Shown piece after piece: positions 27,356 to 36,263 of a DNA stretch of 48,077 nucleotides. This DNA is from Gemmatimonadales bacterium. Lineage in GTDB: Bacteria > Gemmatimonadota > Gemmatimonadetes > Gemmatimonadales > GWC2-71-9. The notes under the pieces are model-generated. The model did no database searches. It worked only from the letters and a program-made list of their open reading frames with translations, and was not told the origin of the DNA. The DNA is taken from contig JAHBVU010000024.1 in the NCBI GenBank assembly GCA_019637315.1, positions 1 to 48,077 on the forward strand, given 5' to 3'. A program made the translations under genes and the position numbers. The stretch's first letter is position 1. Every line of letters starts with the position of its first letter.

Positions 27356-28168
27356 GTGACCTTGCTGACCGGTGATGTCGAGATGTTCTTGTGGGACGGT
27401 GGCTGCGCCTTCGTTGGCAACAGCGCTGCACGCACCGGGCTGCACAGCCACCAGGCGATCCAGCTGGTGTATGGCACCGATGCCGAGATCCGCCTCAGCC
27501 CGGCCCACGACGGACCGTGGGCAAGCTACCGTCTGGCGCTGGTCGCCTCCCATCAGCCTCACATCATGGATGCCACTGATGTGTCGCTGGGTGTGACGAT
27601 GTTCATCGAGCCCGAGACCCTGGAGGGGCGGGCGCTCAGTGCGCTCTGCTCGCCGCACGGCCTCACCTCGCTCGACCCCGCACCTGCCGCTGCTGCCCTG
27701 AACGAGTTGTTTGAGCGATTCCTCGCGCGGCGGGGTGACGCTGCCATCAGTGAGTCGGCGCGCCGTGTCGTAACGCTCCTGACGGATGGAGTCGAGCCGA
27801 CCGCGGTGACCAGCGAGCGGATCATGCGGGCCCTGGCGTGGATCAATGCCCACATCCGAGAACCAATCACCCTCGATGCGGTGGCGGCGGCGGTCTTCCT
27901 CTCGCCCAGCCGTTTTCGCCATCTCTTCATGGAGCAGATGGGCATGGGGCTTCGACCCTGGCTTTTGTGGCGCCGGTTTATGCGGACCTGGGGGATGATC
28001 ATGGACGGTGCAAGCATCTCGCAGGCAGCTCATGAGGCGGGGTTTGCGGATGCGGCCCATTTCACCCGGACATCCAACCGCATGATTGGTGTAGCGCCGT
28101 CGGGGTTCCGTGTCTCGCGGTCTCCCGCAGCGCTAAAGAAGGGACCGCCCCCGGCGGCGAAGCCATAA
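27356..28168 (+). CDS. AraC-family transcriptional regulator
   Basis: A 270-residue regulator. The N-terminal half is a cupin-like sensing region ('GLHSHQAIQLVYG'), and residues ~165-255 contain the two helix-turn-helix motifs of AraC: 'ITLDAVAAAVFLSPSRFRHLFMEQMGMGLRPWLLWRRF' and 'ISQAAHEAGFADAAHFTRTSNRMIGVAPSGFR'. GTG start. The divergent barrel gene is a possible target; the ligand cannot be inferred. Confidence 0.87.
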   Translation: MTLLTGDVEMFLWDGGCAFVGNSAARTGLHSHQAIQLVYGTDAEIRLSPAHDGPWASYRLALVASHQPHIMDATDVSLGVTMFIEPETLEGRALSALCSPHGLTSLDPAPAAAALNELFERFLARRGDAAISESARRVVTLLTDGVEPTAVTSERIMRALAWINAHIREPITLDAVAAAVFLSPSRFRHLFMEQMGMGLRPWLLWRRFMRTWGMIMDGASISQAAHEAGFADAAHFTRTSNRMIGVAPSGFRVSRSPAALKKGPPPAAKP

Positions 28169-28197
28169 CAGCACCACGCCGCCTGGGGTGCGTACCG

Positions 28198-28566
28198 TCA
28201 CGACACGGGGGCCTCGCAACGGCAGCGATCGCAGTTGCAGTCGGCGGCACACCGGGAGTTCGAATCACATTTGCAGTTCGAGCCACACTCGCAGTTCGAG
28301 CCACACTCGCAGTTCGAGCCACACTCGCAGTCCGAGCCGCACGCGCAGTCCGAGCCGCACGCGCAGTCCGAGCCGCACGCGCAGTTCGAGCCGCACCGGC
28401 AGTCGGCACCGCACTGGCAGTCGGCACCGCACTGGCAGTCCGAGCCGCACTGGCAGTCCGTGCAGTTGCAGCCAGTGCCAGACGCGTCGCTGTTACAGGG
28501 GGTGGCGGATTCCACGCAAGTACAAGGACCGGCGTTTCGGGTGGTGCTGCTGTTGTCGGCGTTCAT
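28198..28566 (-). CDS. Cysteine-rich repeat protein, metallothionein-like
   Basis: A 122-residue protein with 32 cysteines (about a quarter of all residues). The central part is ten tandem hexapeptides of the form C-x-C-G-S/A-D/N (e.g. 'CQCGSD', 'CACGSD', 'CECGSN'), with more CxC pairs on each side and no aromatic residues. This resembles metallothioneins and would bind several soft metal ions (Zn, Cu, Cd) through thiolates; I do not recognise a named family. No signal peptide. A good site, GAGGTAGG, lies just before the ATG at 28566, which favours this strand over the open plus-strand frame. It converges on the AraC gene. Confidence 0.72.
   Translation of the reverse strand: MNADNSSTTRNAGPCTCVESATPCNSDASGTGCNCTDCQCGSDCQCGADCQCGADCRCGSNCACGSDCACGSDCACGSDCECGSNCECGSNCECGSNCKCDSNSRCAADCNCDRCRCEAPVS
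28273..28452. repeat. Ten tandem 18-bp repeats inside the cysteine-rich gene
   Basis: Ten head-to-tail 18-bp units start at 28273 and recur every 18 bp, with the pattern GCAGTYCGAGCCRCACNC. On the minus strand each unit encodes one C-x-C-G-S-D/N hexapeptide. The first three units are nearly identical to each other, and so are units four to six, which points to recent unit duplication. Confidence 0.88.
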
Positions 28567-28641
28567 GTCCTACCTCAGGTGAAGGGTTGATCCAAGGTAG
28601 GAACAATCCTGCTGGCACACTTGAACGCAGCGGCTGAGTTC

Positions 28642-30123
28642 TTATGGTCGGGTCGTGATCGCAGTGGGGGACCTCGGAGCCGGCTCGCTCTTCCAAAGGT
28701 GCAGAGTTGCGTAGCTCCTCCAAGGCCGCCACGGCTCCGACCGCTCTTCGGCCAACCGAGGGGACAGCCCTCCCAGGCGGTTCCGCACCACGGCATCTCC
28801 CGTCAGGAAGGCGTCCGGCCAGCCTAGCGCCCGCATTGCGATATACCGCGCCGTCCACGGTCCGATGCCCGGCACCGCCAGCAGCCGTTCAAGCGTCTCC
28901 TCGGCCATGGGGCCCGGCTCGAGCCGAATCCGCCCCGCAGCCACCTCGGTAGCCACCGCGACCAGGCACGCAGCCCGGGTCCGCACTATCCCTAATCCAG
29001 CCACCTCTGCAGCTCGAAGCCCCGCCACCCGCTCAGCCGTGGGCGTCAGGCAGTCGAGCCCCCCCGGTGCCCCCGCGATCCGCTCGCCGTAGGCCGCCAC
29101 CACTCGCGCCGTCAGTCGTGACCCTGTCACCACCGTTACCTGCTGGCCCAGCACGGCGCGCAGTACGATCTCGAATCCGTCGAACGCCCCCGGCACCCGA
29201 AGCCCAGGGTGCCGAGTCACCGAGGCCGCCAGGAGCGGGTCCTGGCCGAGCCGTGCCACGATGAGGTCGGGCCGCGCCTCGAGGTCGAACAGCTGACGCA
29301 GTCGACCCAGGAGCGCCGGCAACACAGGCGTGAGCTCGTGCGGCAGCTCGACCAGGATCGACCGTCGCTGCGGCGCATGCTGGACCGAGACCCACCCTGT
29401 ATGCGCACCAATCTTGACGGTGCGATGGTACCTGCCGTCAGCTACGACCTCGACGCCGGCCACCGCGCGAGTGCCCAGGAACTCGAGCAGCGCGTCCCAG
29501 TCGAAGGGCGGCCGGTATCCCAGCGGCAGCGTCAGCGTTTCGGCTGCTGCCGCGGGTGCCTCGGTCGCTTTGCGCAATCGGGTCGGCGGCATGCCATAAC
29601 GGCGCAGGAACGCGTCGTTGAATCGCCGGAGGCTGCTGAATCCGCTGGCAAAGGCCACCTCGGTAACCGGAAGCGCAGTATCGGTCAGCAGTTGCTTGGC
29701 AAGAAGCAGGCGCCTCGTCAGCGCCAGTTCGATTGGCGAGACGCCCAGTTCCTGCTTGACCAGTCGACGCAGGTGGCGCGAGCTCCACCCGAACTGCGCG
29801 GCAATTGCCTCGAGCCCGCGCGCTCCGTCCGACAACCCCTCTTCGATTCGCGCGGCGACGAGATGCGCAATCCGGCGGGCATCGTCGACCGGCGCATGAC
29901 CGGGCGCCAGCTCTGGCCGGCATCGCAGGCAGGGCCGGAAGCGCGCCTGCTCTGCAGCAGCCGGGGTTTCGAAGAAACGGCAGTTCGCCGCTTTCGGAGT
30001 CTTGGCGGTGCAGATCGGGCGGCAGTAGATCCCGGTGGAGGTCACCCCGACATAGAACACGCCGTCGAAACGCGGATCGCGCGCCTGGAGCGCGGTGTAG
30101 AGCGCGGTGGGATCCCGTGTCAT
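28642..30123 (-). CDS. AdaA-AlkA fusion: methylphosphotriester sensor and 3-methyladenine DNA glycosylase
   Basis: A 493-residue three-part protein for alkylation damage. Residues 1-80 are the Ada zinc domain: Cys34, Cys38, Cys65 and Cys68 have exactly the spacing of E. coli Ada Cys38/42/69/72, so Cys34 should accept a methyl group from DNA phosphotriesters. Residues ~85-190 are an AraC-type DNA-binding domain. Residues ~200-490 are AlkA: an N-terminal wing, 'VLGQQVTVVTGSRL', and the helix-hairpin-helix 'LLAVPGIGPWTARYIAMRALGWPDAFLTGD' with the catalytic aspartate. It therefore joins sensing, gene activation and base excision, and lies divergent to an Ogt gene. Confidence 0.94.
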   Translation of the reverse strand: MTRDPTALYTALQARDPRFDGVFYVGVTSTGIYCRPICTAKTPKAANCRFFETPAAAEQARFRPCLRCRPELAPGHAPVDDARRIAHLVAARIEEGLSDGARGLEAIAAQFGWSSRHLRRLVKQELGVSPIELALTRRLLLAKQLLTDTALPVTEVAFASGFSSLRRFNDAFLRRYGMPPTRLRKATEAPAAAAETLTLPLGYRPPFDWDALLEFLGTRAVAGVEVVADGRYHRTVKIGAHTGWVSVQHAPQRRSILVELPHELTPVLPALLGRLRQLFDLEARPDLIVARLGQDPLLAASVTRHPGLRVPGAFDGFEIVLRAVLGQQVTVVTGSRLTARVVAAYGERIAGAPGGLDCLTPTAERVAGLRAAEVAGLGIVRTRAACLVAVATEVAAGRIRLEPGPMAEETLERLLAVPGIGPWTARYIAMRALGWPDAFLTGDAVVRNRLGGLSPRLAEERSEPWRPWRSYATLHLWKSEPAPRSPTAITTRP

Positions 30124-30158
30124 GCGGGAAGTCTAGGGCGGCCGACCCGAGGTTGCTA

Positions 30159-30208
30159 GCCATTTTCGGACATGATTGCAGGGCGGACTTTGGCTGTCCG
30201 GAAATGGC
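30159..30208. promoter_or_regulatory. Inverted repeat in the alkylation-repair divergon
   Basis: GCCATTTTCGGACA (30159-30172) and TGTCCGGAAATGGC (30195-30208) are complementary at 13 of 14 positions, with a 22-bp spacer between them. It lies between the divergent AdaA-AlkA and Ogt genes. This is a likely binding site for the Ada-type regulator, one arm serving each promoter; it does not match the E. coli Ada box AAAGCGCA. Confidence 0.6.
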
Positions 30209-30277
30209 GAGCCATAGGGCCCGTCCGGTGGTAGAATGGTGTCGTTTGCCGGATCAACGCCACCTTCGAGGTTGTCG

Positions 30278-30808
30278 ATGCCTTCACCGGACCTGACCTA
30301 CACCATTGGGAGCACAGCCCTCGGTCTTGCCCTCGTCGCTACAGACGCGGGCGGCATCGTGGCCGTGCTGCTTGGAGACGACACCGAGTCCCTGCTGCAC
30401 GACCTGGCCGCCCGATTTCCGAGTGCCCGCGTGACGCGCGACGACAACGTCAACGCCTCGCCGCTCGCCGCTGTGATCCGCGCGGTCGAGAAACCTGATC
30501 AGTCCAGCACAGTGCCGCTTGCTCCGCGGGGTACCGCCTTCCAGCGTCAGGTCTGGGACGCCCTTCGCAAGATCCCGCCCGGCGCCACCACCTCATATAC
30601 GGAGATTGCCCGCATGATCGGCTCACCGCGGGCCTATCGCGCGGTTGCCCATGCGTGCGGCGCCAATCCGATTGCCGTGCTGGTGCCCTGTCATCGGGTC
30701 GTGCGGAGCGATGGCGCCCTGGCCGGCTATCGCTGGGGCCTCGATCGCAAACGTCAGCTGCTGGCCCGTGAGGAAGCCGCTAGAGAAACAGTACCGCTTC
30801 GGCCATGA
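30278..30808 (+). CDS. ogt: Methylated-DNA-[protein]-cysteine S-methyltransferase
   Basis: A 176-residue suicide repair protein that removes methyl groups from O6-methylguanine. 'AFQRQVWDALRKIPPGATTSYTEIARMIGSPRAYRAVAHACGANPIAVLVPCHRV' is the complete DNA-binding and active-site block with the acceptor Cys138 in PCHRV. It resembles the C-terminal domain of Ada more than stand-alone short forms. ATG at 30278 has GAGG just upstream; the frame is open to 30236. Its 3' end overlaps the type III polyketide synthase gene tail-to-tail by 29 bp. Together with the divergent AdaA-AlkA it forms a split adaptive response. Confidence 0.94.
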   Translation: MPSPDLTYTIGSTALGLALVATDAGGIVAVLLGDDTESLLHDLAARFPSARVTRDDNVNASPLAAVIRAVEKPDQSSTVPLAPRGTAFQRQVWDALRKIPPGATTSYTEIARMIGSPRAYRAVAHACGANPIAVLVPCHRVVRSDGALAGYRWGLDRKRQLLAREEAARETVPLRP

Positions 30809-31871
30809 GGCCGGGGCCAAACCCCAGCGCCACACACGGCAGCGGCGCTCCGCGCTGGCGCAGCTGCTCGAGGATGAAGAGAATCGTGGGCGAGGACATG
30901 TTGCCGTAGTCGCGCAGGACTTCCTTCGACACGTCGAGCGCATCCGGCTCCAGCGCCAGCGCTTTCGCGGTTGCGGTAAGGATCCGCGGGCCGCCGGGAT
31001 GCACCGCCCACGATCGCACGCTCTGGGTACCGAGCCCGACCGTGCCGAGCCAGGTGCCCATCCAGGCGCCGAGGTGCGTGGCAATGAGATCGGGCACCCG
31101 CGGGGACAGGGTCATCGCAAAGCCGTGATCCCGCACGCTCCAGCTCATCGCATCCTCGGAGTCCGGTATCAGGCACGATCCCGTCGCCCCGATCCGCCAC
31201 GCACCTGGCGCGCCGTCCGGAGCCGCCCCGCCGATCAGCGCCGCCGCGCCGTCCGCAAACAGCGCGTTGGCAACTACCTTCTCGGGATCCCAGCCGTAGT
31301 GATAGTGCAGGCTGCACAGCTCGACTGCCGCCACCAGGATCCGCGCCTCGGCGTCGCTCTCCGCGATGCTTCGGGCCGCGCGCAGGCCGTTGAGCGCCCC
31401 ATGGCACCCCATGAATCCGACATGGATCCGCTCGACGGTTCTCCGCAGCTCCAGATCCCGAATCAGCTGGATATCCACTCCAGGCGCCGCGAACCCGCTG
31501 CACGATACGGTGATGAGATGGGTAATATCCTCGGCCTCGACACGGCTCGCGCTGAGCGCGTTGCGCGCCGCCTGTGCAGCAAGCACCGGTGCGTGCTGTT
31601 CGTAGAGCCGCATTCTGGTGCTGGTTGGTGGCCCCCTGTCGTCCGGAGATGTCGGGGACGGGAAGGACGGATCGCGCGCCGCTTCACCCTCCAGGCCGGT
31701 GAGCAGGATGCTGTGCCGCCGCTTGACGCCAGACATTCGATAGAGCGCGGGTATCAGGCGCCGCTGATCGTCGTCGTGCCCGCTGTAGGTGGCGGCATAC
31801 AGCGCTGCATCGGCCTGACTGATGCTGAACGGCGGCAGCGCCGTGCCCTGGCCCAGGATCGTGAATTTCAC
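30780..31871 (-). CDS. Type III polyketide synthase
   Basis: A 363-residue homodimeric thiolase-fold synthase that extends acyl starters with malonyl-CoA. The catalytic triad is visible: Cys156 in 'GFMGCHGAL', His in 'WAVHPGGPRIL' and Asn in 'DYGNMSSPTILF'. The GTG start overlaps the stop of the FAD reductase gene by 4 bp. The neighbours, a geranylgeranyl-reductase-like flavoprotein and a SAM methyltransferase, resemble the tailoring sets used for alkylresorcinol, alkylpyrone or alkylquinone lipids in other bacteria (such as the srs operon). The starter and chain length cannot be read from the sequence. The longer open frame upstream is not coding. Confidence 0.92.
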   Translation of the reverse strand: MKFTILGQGTALPPFSISQADAALYAATYSGHDDDQRRLIPALYRMSGVKRRHSILLTGLEGEAARDPSFPSPTSPDDRGPPTSTRMRLYEQHAPVLAAQAARNALSASRVEAEDITHLITVSCSGFAAPGVDIQLIRDLELRRTVERIHVGFMGCHGALNGLRAARSIAESDAEARILVAAVELCSLHYHYGWDPEKVVANALFADGAAALIGGAAPDGAPGAWRIGATGSCLIPDSEDAMSWSVRDHGFAMTLSPRVPDLIATHLGAWMGTWLGTVGLGTQSVRSWAVHPGGPRILTATAKALALEPDALDVSKEVLRDYGNMSSPTILFILEQLRQRGAPLPCVALGFGPGLMAEAVLFL

Positions 31872-33031
31872 CGTGTTGCCGCTGCCACCGGGAGCGCCCG
31901 GTTGAGATGCTGGATGACCGGCCGAGCCAGCACCGGCGCACGATGCAGCAGGTCCAGGCCGGTGCGGACGAGAGCGGGGTGGCGGAGCAGCGAACGAAGC
32001 ACGCGGCAGACTGCTTGTCGCGGTCGAATCAGGCTGCTGTATTGTGCCTCCCAGTCGCTGAGCAGTCTTGCCTGCCAGCCAGCGATCGCGCGCTGCGCAA
32101 ATGGCACCACGGCATGACCGGACGCGAGCGCCCAACCGATGCCTTCGCCCGTGAAGGGTTCGACATAGCCTGCGGCATCGCCGGCCAGGAGAAGACGCTC
32201 GGCGCCCAGCCGAGTTCGTGACCGCGTGAGCGGCGGGGTGCCACGCCATGCTGCCGCGACGAGACCCGCCGGCACGGCGAGACCCGTCTCCTCGAGGATC
32301 GTGTTGACCAGCGCCCCGATGCCGCCGGCGGTCCTGATGGCAGCCGGGTCGAGGGCAGCTGCAATGTCGAGCTCGCCTGTCTCGGTACGTACCACGCCGA
32401 CGTATCCATCCGTTCCGCACGCCATATAGATCGTGCCGGCCGGATAGTCCGTCGAATCGTCGTCGAGCGTTACACCGGCGCCGATCCGGGCGGTGCCGTC
32501 GACCAGCGCCCGCGGCATCTCCCCCGCATGGGCCGACTCAGCGCCAAGCCCGGCCGCGACGAGCACCACACTGGCGCGGACCGTCAGCTGCTCGATGCCC
32601 CGACGCAGGGTGACGTCACGCCGGTTGCCGCGGACCGGGCCTGTGATGGCAGTGACCTCGGGAAGAAACACTGCACCGGCCCGCGCAGCTTCGCCGACCA
32701 GGGCGGCGTCGAGCACCGAGCGTGACAGCACGCTGCCCCTCGGGAGATGCAGCGTTGCACTCCGATGCCGGGCATGGAGCTCGAATGCCGTGAGTGGCCG
32801 CGCGCCACAGGCGGGGATGAGCCCGCCGAGCCCCGCCTCGTCCAGCACGCCGAGAGCAACCCCGCCCAGGCAGGAGCCACACACCTTGTTGCGCGGCCAG
32901 CTGGATCGCTCGACCAGGAGCACCGAGTGCCCAGCGCGGGCGAGCCCTCGCGCCGCAATGGCACCGGCCGGTCCCGCGCCGATGACCAGGGCGTCCCATC
33001 GAGCTGCGATACCGGAGAGAGGGCGCGTCAT
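31868..33031 (-). CDS. FAD-dependent oxidoreductase, geranylgeranyl reductase-like
   Basis: A 387-residue flavoprotein. 'ALVIGAGPAGAIAARGLARAGHSVLLVER' is the FAD Rossmann motif, 'KVCGSCLGG' the cysteine motif common in the geranylgeranyl reductase group, and 'LLLAGDAAGYVEPFTGEGIGWALASG' the second FAD-binding block with the conserved GE. Such enzymes reduce prenyl chains or hydroxylate aromatic rings. In this operon it probably modifies the polyketide lipid product. ATG overlaps the methyltransferase stop by 4 bp and the end overlaps the polyketide synthase start. Confidence 0.88.
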   Translation of the reverse strand: MTRPLSGIAARWDALVIGAGPAGAIAARGLARAGHSVLLVERSSWPRNKVCGSCLGGVALGVLDEAGLGGLIPACGARPLTAFELHARHRSATLHLPRGSVLSRSVLDAALVGEAARAGAVFLPEVTAITGPVRGNRRDVTLRRGIEQLTVRASVVLVAAGLGAESAHAGEMPRALVDGTARIGAGVTLDDDSTDYPAGTIYMACGTDGYVGVVRTETGELDIAAALDPAAIRTAGGIGALVNTILEETGLAVPAGLVAAAWRGTPPLTRSRTRLGAERLLLAGDAAGYVEPFTGEGIGWALASGHAVVPFAQRAIAGWQARLLSDWEAQYSSLIRPRQAVCRVLRSLLRHPALVRTGLDLLHRAPVLARPVIQHLNRALPVAAATR

Positions 33032-33732
33032 ACTTGTGCGGCGTTCAGGCGTGCCGTCAGCACGAACCGCTCGGGCCAGACCGGGCGCACGGTTGCCGCC
33101 AGTCCGGCGCGGGCGGCGAGCTGCCGCGCTTCGTCGATCGTAAATGCCGACCGAACGGACTGCGGACCGTCATACCGAACGATCTCGCTCCGGGTCAGCA
33201 GTCGACATGCAAGGTGCGCAAGCCCGAGCCCCGCGCGGGAGCGCACCAGGTCGGTGACGAGCACGAGCCGGTCTGCCGCCCGCGCCATTCCCGCCAGCAC
33301 GGCAACAGCCTCGTCGTCGGCGAGGTGATGCAGGAAGAGAGACGACATCACGGCGTCGTAGTTGCCGCGAATCGGATCGCTCAGGACATCCTGTTGGTAG
33401 AAGCGAATCGAAACGCCGGCGCGCGCCGCCTGCTTCGCGGCGTGGTCCAGGGCGCGTTCGCTGATGTCGCAGGCGTCGAACTGCATCGGTATCCTCGCTC
33501 GTTCCGCCCGACGAGCAATCCGGATCGTGTTGTCGCCGCCGCCGCAGGCCAGATCGAGCACGCGCAGCGGGGTGGCGGTGTCCCGGGCCAGCCTGGCCAG
33601 CGGATGCCAGACGGTTCGGCCGCTCAGGCTCCATCCATTGAGACGCGCGAGGCCTTGGAGCGCATGCACATGACGGATCCCGTCGAGGCCGGGATGATCC
33701 ATCAGCTCGGGGTGTCGCCGCCGTTCGTGCAT
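33028..33732 (-). CDS. Class I SAM-dependent methyltransferase
   Basis: A 234-residue methyltransferase. '[18 protein letters not shown]' is motif I for SAM binding, '[14 protein letters not shown]' holds the acidic residue at the end of strand 2, and '[19 protein letters not shown]' is motif IV. The opening '[13 protein letters not shown]...ALQGLARLN' recurs in methyltransferases next to type III polyketide synthases, which fits O- or C-methylation of a resorcinol or quinone. ATG at 33732 is chosen; a TTG 12 bp upstream is possible. First gene of a three-gene operon and divergent from the ADOP permease. Confidence 0.87.
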   Translation of the reverse strand: MHERRRHPELMDHPGLDGIRHVHALQGLARLNGWSLSGRTVWHPLARLARDTATPLRVLDLACGGGDNTIRIARRAERARIPMQFDACDISERALDHAAKQAARAGVSIRFYQQDVLSDPIRGNYDAVMSSLFLHHLADDEAVAVLAGMARAADRLVLVTDLVRSRAGLGLAHLACRLLTRSEIVRYDGPQSVRSAFTIDEARQLAARAGLAATVRPVWPERFVLTARLNAAQV

Positions 33733-33812
33733 GGAACCGTGCAACCCTTCTTCCGGATTCGCTGTCAGATCGAATATATCCCCGACATCCGCCTTTGAAT
33801 CCGGACGGTTCG

Positions 33813-36239
33813 ATGTTTCTCGAGCTGCAGCAGGATCTGCGCTATGCGGTTCGCAGTCTGCGCCGCACGCCGCTGTTTACCACAATTGCGGTGCTGACGC
33901 TTGCCCTGGGCATCGGGGCGAACGTGGCAATCTTCAGTGTGGTCGAGGCTGTGCTGCTCAGGCCCCTGCCATGGACCGACCCGGCCCGCCTCGTCAGTGT
34001 GTGGGACGGCAGCCATTCCCGGGCCGAGTTTGTCGGTGTGCGGGATCGGAACCGGAGCCTGGAGGCCGTCGCAGCCTATCGGGACCGAGTCGGCATTAGC
34101 CTGGGGGATGAACGCGACGCAGTGCGACTCCCCGGTGCCGCAGTCTCGGCCGACCTTTTCCGAGTCCTCGGAGCGAGCCCGGCCCTCGGCCGGGGCTTTG
34201 CCGCCGGTGAGGATCGCCCAGGGGTCGAGCCGGTCGTGGTGGTCAGTGACGCACTCTGGCGCTCCCGCTTTGGCGCCGATCCCACCCTGCTCGGCCGGCA
34301 ACTCGATCTGGACGGCGTGCAACACACCGTGATCGGAGTGATGCCCGCCGAGTTCTGGTTTCCGCGCCGGGAGGTGCAGCTCTGGATTCCGTTGGTGCTC
34401 GATCCGGGGCAGGCCGGGGTCTTCTGGGGCCAGTACGGCCAGTTCATCGTCGGGCGATTGGCGCCAGGGGTGACCGGGTCGCAGGCGCGAGCCGACGTCC
34501 GTTCGATTGCTGAGCAATTGCGCTTGGAGAACCCGGTCTGGCGCCCGTCGGAAGAGCACTACCTTGCCTCGATCGACGTCATTCCGCTCGAGCGACGCCT
34601 GGTCGACCGGTCGAGCCGCCAGCTCCTTCTGCTGCTCCTTGGCGCGGTTGGCCTGGTGCTCCTGATTGCTTGCGCCAACGTGGCAAATCTCCTGATTGCG
34701 CGCGGCGTGGCCCGTGAGCGAGAGTTCTCCTTGCGGACCGCCTTGGGTGCCGGCCGTTCCCGCCTGTTGCGTCAGCTGGGTACCGAAAGCCTCGTGCTGG
34801 CAGCCTTCGGCGGTGCGGCCGGGCTGGGACTTGCGCTCGGTCTGGTCCGGGTCCTGGTCGCCATTCTCCCGGCGGACACGCCCCGTTTGGCGGAGGTCGG
34901 TGTCAATCCAAGCGTGCTTGCGTTTACCGCGGCGGTGGCACTGCTGGCCGGGGTCGGCTTCGGTGTGGTGCCCGCGTTCAGGCTCTCCCGCTCCGATCCG
35001 GGGCTCGCCCTCGGCGACCGGAGTGGCGGGAGTAGCCGGCATCGCACTCTGGCAGGCGCGCTCGTCGTGGCGGAGATCGCGCTCGCGGTGGTGATTGCCA
35101 TCGGCGCCGGACTCCTGCTCCGAAGCTTCGGTCGGATTCTCGCCATCGACCCAGGGTTCCGCACCGAGCAGGTCGTCACCGCGAAAGTCAGCCCGCCGAG
35201 AGCGCGGTGGTCGGGGCCAGGCTTCGGGCCCCAGCCGGTCGAGATCGCCGAACGACAACGCGTCTTCTACCAGATGCTGACCGAGCGGCTCGAGGCGTCA
35301 CCGGGCATCACCCAGGCGGCAGTGATCAATCAGGCCCCATTCGAGAAGACCAACGAGTCGATCGCGATCTGGGTCGACGGGTTCACGACCGACCGTAACA
35401 AGCTCGAGATTTGGAACCTGCGTAAGGTCTCACCGGGCTACTTCAGCACGATGCGGATCCGGCTGATCTCGGGGCGGGACGTCAGTGATACGGACGTCGC
35501 TGGCGGGCCCCTGGTGGCGGTGATCGATCAGGCGGCCGCGGACAAGTACTACCCCGGGAGGGATCCGATCGGAGCGCGGCTCAGCTTTCCGTGGCCGGGC
35601 TGGATGACTGTCGTCGGTGTCGTCGCCAACGTGGCCAACAACGACCTGACCGACAGGCCTGAGCCCACGATCTACGTTCCGTTTCCGCAATACTCCCAAG
35701 CCGAGATGACTGTGGTCGCGGTCGCCACGGGTGGGGTGGCCGGAGCGGTGGCGACGATTCGCGCCGTGGTGCGGGAGTTGGCGCCCGACGTGCCGGTCAG
35801 CGACGAGCGCACCATTGAGGACCGGATCAGCGAGTCGGTGGCGCAGCCTCGGTTTGCCGCGCAGCTGCTCTTTGCATTCGGCGTGCTGGCGCTGCTGCTT
35901 GGTGCGGTCGGGACGTATGGTTTGTTCGCCTACCGGACCCAGCGCCGGACCCGGGAACTTGCCGTTCGCATGGCACTCGGCGCCCGGGCCGGGCAGGTCG
36001 TCTGGGTCGTGGTGCGCGAGGGAGCAGTGCTGGCCGGCTCGGGCGTCGCGCTCGGTGTGCTGCTGGCGATCGGCCTGGGCCGGGTTCTCGATGGCATGCT
36101 GTTCGGGGTGGCCTCGGTCGATCTTGTCACCTTCGCAGCCGTCGCGACCCTGCTCCTGGCAACGGCGCTCCTAGCGACTTACCTGCCGGCGCGCCGAGCC
36201 ACGCGCGTCGACCCTGTGACGGTCATTCGCGACAGTTGA
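33813..36239 (+). CDS. ADOP-type ABC transporter permease (MacB/FtsX family)
   Basis: An 808-residue permease with the duplicated MacB-PCD/FtsX layout: '[40 protein letters not shown]' at the N terminus, a first large periplasmic domain, three helices around residues 270-400 ('[38 protein letters not shown]'), a fourth near 415-440, a second periplasmic domain, and three closing helices with '[19 protein letters not shown]'. Such proteins, called acidobacterial duplicated orphan permeases, usually have no ATPase next to them, as here. They are expanded in Acidobacteriota, Gemmatimonadota and relatives. The substrate is unknown. ATG at 33813 matches the usual family start. Confidence 0.9.
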   Translation: MFLELQQDLRYAVRSLRRTPLFTTIAVLTLALGIGANVAIFSVVEAVLLRPLPWTDPARLVSVWDGSHSRAEFVGVRDRNRSLEAVAAYRDRVGISLGDERDAVRLPGAAVSADLFRVLGASPALGRGFAAGEDRPGVEPVVVVSDALWRSRFGADPTLLGRQLDLDGVQHTVIGVMPAEFWFPRREVQLWIPLVLDPGQAGVFWGQYGQFIVGRLAPGVTGSQARADVRSIAEQLRLENPVWRPSEEHYLASIDVIPLERRLVDRSSRQLLLLLLGAVGLVLLIACANVANLLIARGVAREREFSLRTALGAGRSRLLRQLGTESLVLAAFGGAAGLGLALGLVRVLVAILPADTPRLAEVGVNPSVLAFTAAVALLAGVGFGVVPAFRLSRSDPGLALGDRSGGSSRHRTLAGALVVAEIALAVVIAIGAGLLLRSFGRILAIDPGFRTEQVVTAKVSPPRARWSGPGFGPQPVEIAERQRVFYQMLTERLEASPGITQAAVINQAPFEKTNESIAIWVDGFTTDRNKLEIWNLRKVSPGYFSTMRIRLISGRDVSDTDVAGGPLVAVIDQAAADKYYPGRDPIGARLSFPWPGWMTVVGVVANVANNDLTDRPEPTIYVPFPQYSQAEMTVVAVATGGVAGAVATIRAVVRELAPDVPVSDERTIEDRISESVAQPRFAAQLLFAFGVLALLLGAVGTYGLFAYRTQRRTRELAVRMALGARAGQVVWVVVREGAVLAGSGVALGVLLAIGLGRVLDGMLFGVASVDLVTFAAVATLLLATALLATYLPARRATRVDPVTVIRDS

Positions 36240-36263
36240 TGTGCCGCCAGGATCCGGGCAGGG

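Noticed and set aside
28273-28452. Possible CRISPR array
   Set aside because: The 18-bp units are directly adjacent with no unique spacers and keep a coding frame.
28235-28582. Plus-strand open frame with repeating QFEPHS/QSEPHA units
   Set aside because: It is the complement of the cysteine-rich gene. No good ribosome-binding site was seen for it, whereas the minus-strand frame has GAGGTAGG and ordered CxC pairs.
33765-35258. 497-residue open frame opposite the ADOP permease
   Set aside because: Charged, low-complexity composition without domains; the plus-strand permease explains the region.
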